Part shown: positions 5,816 through 6,637 of the stretch, in pieces
Numbering within the stretch: position 1 is the stretch's first letter
Layout: each line of letters begins with the position of its first letter
Assembly (NCBI GenBank): GCA_964608185.1
Contig: CAZSMR010000047.1
Coordinates: forward strand, 1-6,637
Source: Porticoccus sp964608185
GTDB lineage: Bacteria; Pseudomonadota; Gammaproteobacteria; Pseudomonadales; Porticoccaceae
Direction: 5' to 3'
Length of the DNA stretch: 6,637 nt
Notes under the pieces: generated by a model
The model's database searches: none
Told to the model about the DNA's origin: nothing
What the model saw: only the letters and a program-made list of their open reading frames with translations
Translations under genes and position numbers: made by a program

Positions 5816-6418
5816 ATGACTAACTCACTGAAAAACAATATCTCAAAAAGAACAAAAAGTATGTCCATTGGTTTATTTTATGGCACATCCACCTGCTATA
5901 CAGAAATTGTGGCTGAAAAAATTGCAGCTGAACTAAGTAGCTGTGAAGATGAAAAGATCATAGTTGATCTCTTTAATATAATAGATGAGCCTATTTCATC
6001 TATGGAGTCATATGAATATCTTATTATGGGTATACCTACATGGGATTATGGCGAACTTCAAGAGGACTGGGAAAAGGTCTGGGAAAACATAGACCTACTA
6101 AATTTGAATGGTAAAATTGTTGCATTATTCGGTTTAGGCGACCAGATGGGCTACCCAGACTGGTTTTTAGACGCTATGGGTTATTTGTGTGCAAAAATTT
6201 CTACTCAAGGAGCAAAAACTATTGGTTATTGGCCTGTATCAGGTTTCGAATTCAACGAATCAAAAGCTTTAACTGCAGATCAAAAGTACTTTGTTGGTCT
6301 AGCTATTGATGATGCAAACGAGTTTGATCTCACAGATGAACGTATTTCAAGCTGGTGCAAACAGATTCGCAAAGAGTTTAAGTGTGGGTCAAATCTTCAT
6401 CAATTAATTGAGGGCTAA
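5816..6418 (+). CDS. fldB: flavodoxin FldB
   Basis: This is a long-chain flavodoxin, a cytoplasmic one-electron carrier that binds FMN and supplies reducing power to radical-SAM and iron-sulfur enzymes. The FMN phosphate loop is GLFYGTSTCYTE (19-30). The loop carrying the FMN-stacking tryptophan is PTWDYGELQEDWE (74-86), and the second flavin loop is GLGDQMGYPDWFLDAMG (106-122). The TCYTE and QEDWE signatures are those of FldB rather than FldA. The 200 residues exceed the roughly 173 of E. coli FldB, with about 15 extra at the N-terminus and about 10 at the C-terminus. The ATG at 5816 has the strong ribosome binding site AAGGAG (5806-5811). Met16 (5861) corresponds to the E. coli start (MNMGLFYG) but has no good Shine-Dalgarno, so I chose 5816. 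trmL ends 22 bp upstream and mnmC begins 2 bp downstream. Confidence 0.95.
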   Translation: MTNSLKNNISKRTKSMSIGLFYGTSTCYTEIVAEKIAAELSSCEDEKIIVDLFNIIDEPISSMESYEYLIMGIPTWDYGELQEDWEKVWENIDLLNLNGKIVALFGLGDQMGYPDWFLDAMGYLCAKISTQGAKTIGYWPVSGFEFNESKALTADQKYFVGLAIDDANEFDLTDERISSWCKQIRKEFKCGSNLHQLIEG

Positions 6419-6420
6419 TT

Positions 6421-6637
6421 TTGCCTAAGCAAAAAGTCTTGAAATCAAAAAAAACTTTAATCTCTGAAGCAAAAGTAACATGGGATGAAGACTCAAGACC
6501 TAGATCTTTTGTATTTGACGACTATTACTTGGATGACACTGTAGGAACTAAAAATAGACAACATGCCTTTCTTGAAAAAGATACCCTTACAGAAAGATGG
6601 AATTGTAATAAAAATTTAACATGCACTATTGGTGAAA
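6421..6637 (+). CDS. mnmC: tRNA mnm5s2U34 biosynthesis bifunctional protein MnmC, 5' part
   Basis: MnmC completes the mnm5(s2)U wobble modification: its FAD-dependent C-terminal domain turns cmnm5U34 into nm5U34, and its SAM-dependent N-terminal domain methylates this to mnm5U34. Only the first 72 codons of an expected ~650 are in the window. The visible part matches the family N-terminus, AxVxWDExxxPRSxxFDDxYxD (17-38), then GTKNRQHAFLEKDTLTERW (42-60), equivalent to E. coli GLEETRYVFLGGNQLEVRF, and ends in CTIGE just where the SAM-binding GFGTGLNFL should follow. The start is TTG at 6421: no ATG or GTG occurs in frame within the window, a TGA at 6409-6411 closes the frame upstream, and GAGGG (6410-6414) is a well-placed ribosome binding site six bases before. 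The N-terminus is lysine-rich (PKQKVLKSKK). The gene is likely translationally coupled to fldB. Confidence 0.9.
   Translation, partial: MPKQKVLKSKKTLISEAKVTWDEDSRPRSFVFDDYYLDDTVGTKNRQHAFLEKDTLTERWNCNKNLTCTIGE

Overview
The window looks like chromosomal DNA from a low-GC gammaproteobacterium. The EF-P hydroxylase EpmC, erythronate-4-phosphate dehydrogenase PdxB, a UPF0270/YheU protein, a GcvR-type tandem-ACT protein and an FldB-type flavodoxin together point to Gammaproteobacteria. The AT-rich base composition and the run of exactly 100 N suggest a draft or metagenome-type scaffold. I see no mobile element, CRISPR array, rRNA or tRNA, and the recognised genes are housekeeping ones.

Left part (1-2987): msrB (methionine-R-sulfoxide reductase, minus strand) is divergent from alaA (alanine/glutamate-pyruvate aminotransferase, plus strand) across a 93-bp promoter region. 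alaA converges on pdxB (minus), which makes a precursor of pyridoxal phosphate, the cofactor AlaA uses. Upstream of pdxB on the same strand is epmC, probably in one operon with it.

Middle part (2988-4621): the 5' end of epmC is lost in the 100-N gap at 3450-3549. Right of the gap is an uncharacterised 230-residue protein (plus), then a small YheU-family gene (minus) converging on it.

Right part (4622-6637): a GcvR-like double-ACT regulator is followed by a 173-bp intergenic region, the richest non-coding stretch in the window. It holds a perfect 18-bp palindrome, a good sigma70-like promoter, a perfect 8-bp inverted repeat in the presumed leader, and a second TATAAT just before the next start. 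It leads into a tight plus-strand run trmL - fldB - mnmC, where mnmC starts with TTG two bases after the fldB stop and runs off the right edge. TrmL and MnmC both modify tRNA wobble position 34, so this run looks like an anticodon-modification operon with a flavodoxin inside it.

I found no clearly novel multi-gene system. The best candidates for a second look are the uncharacterised gene at 3577, the palindrome and leader before trmL, the trmL-fldB-mnmC arrangement, and substitutions in usually conserved motifs of AlaA and MsrB.
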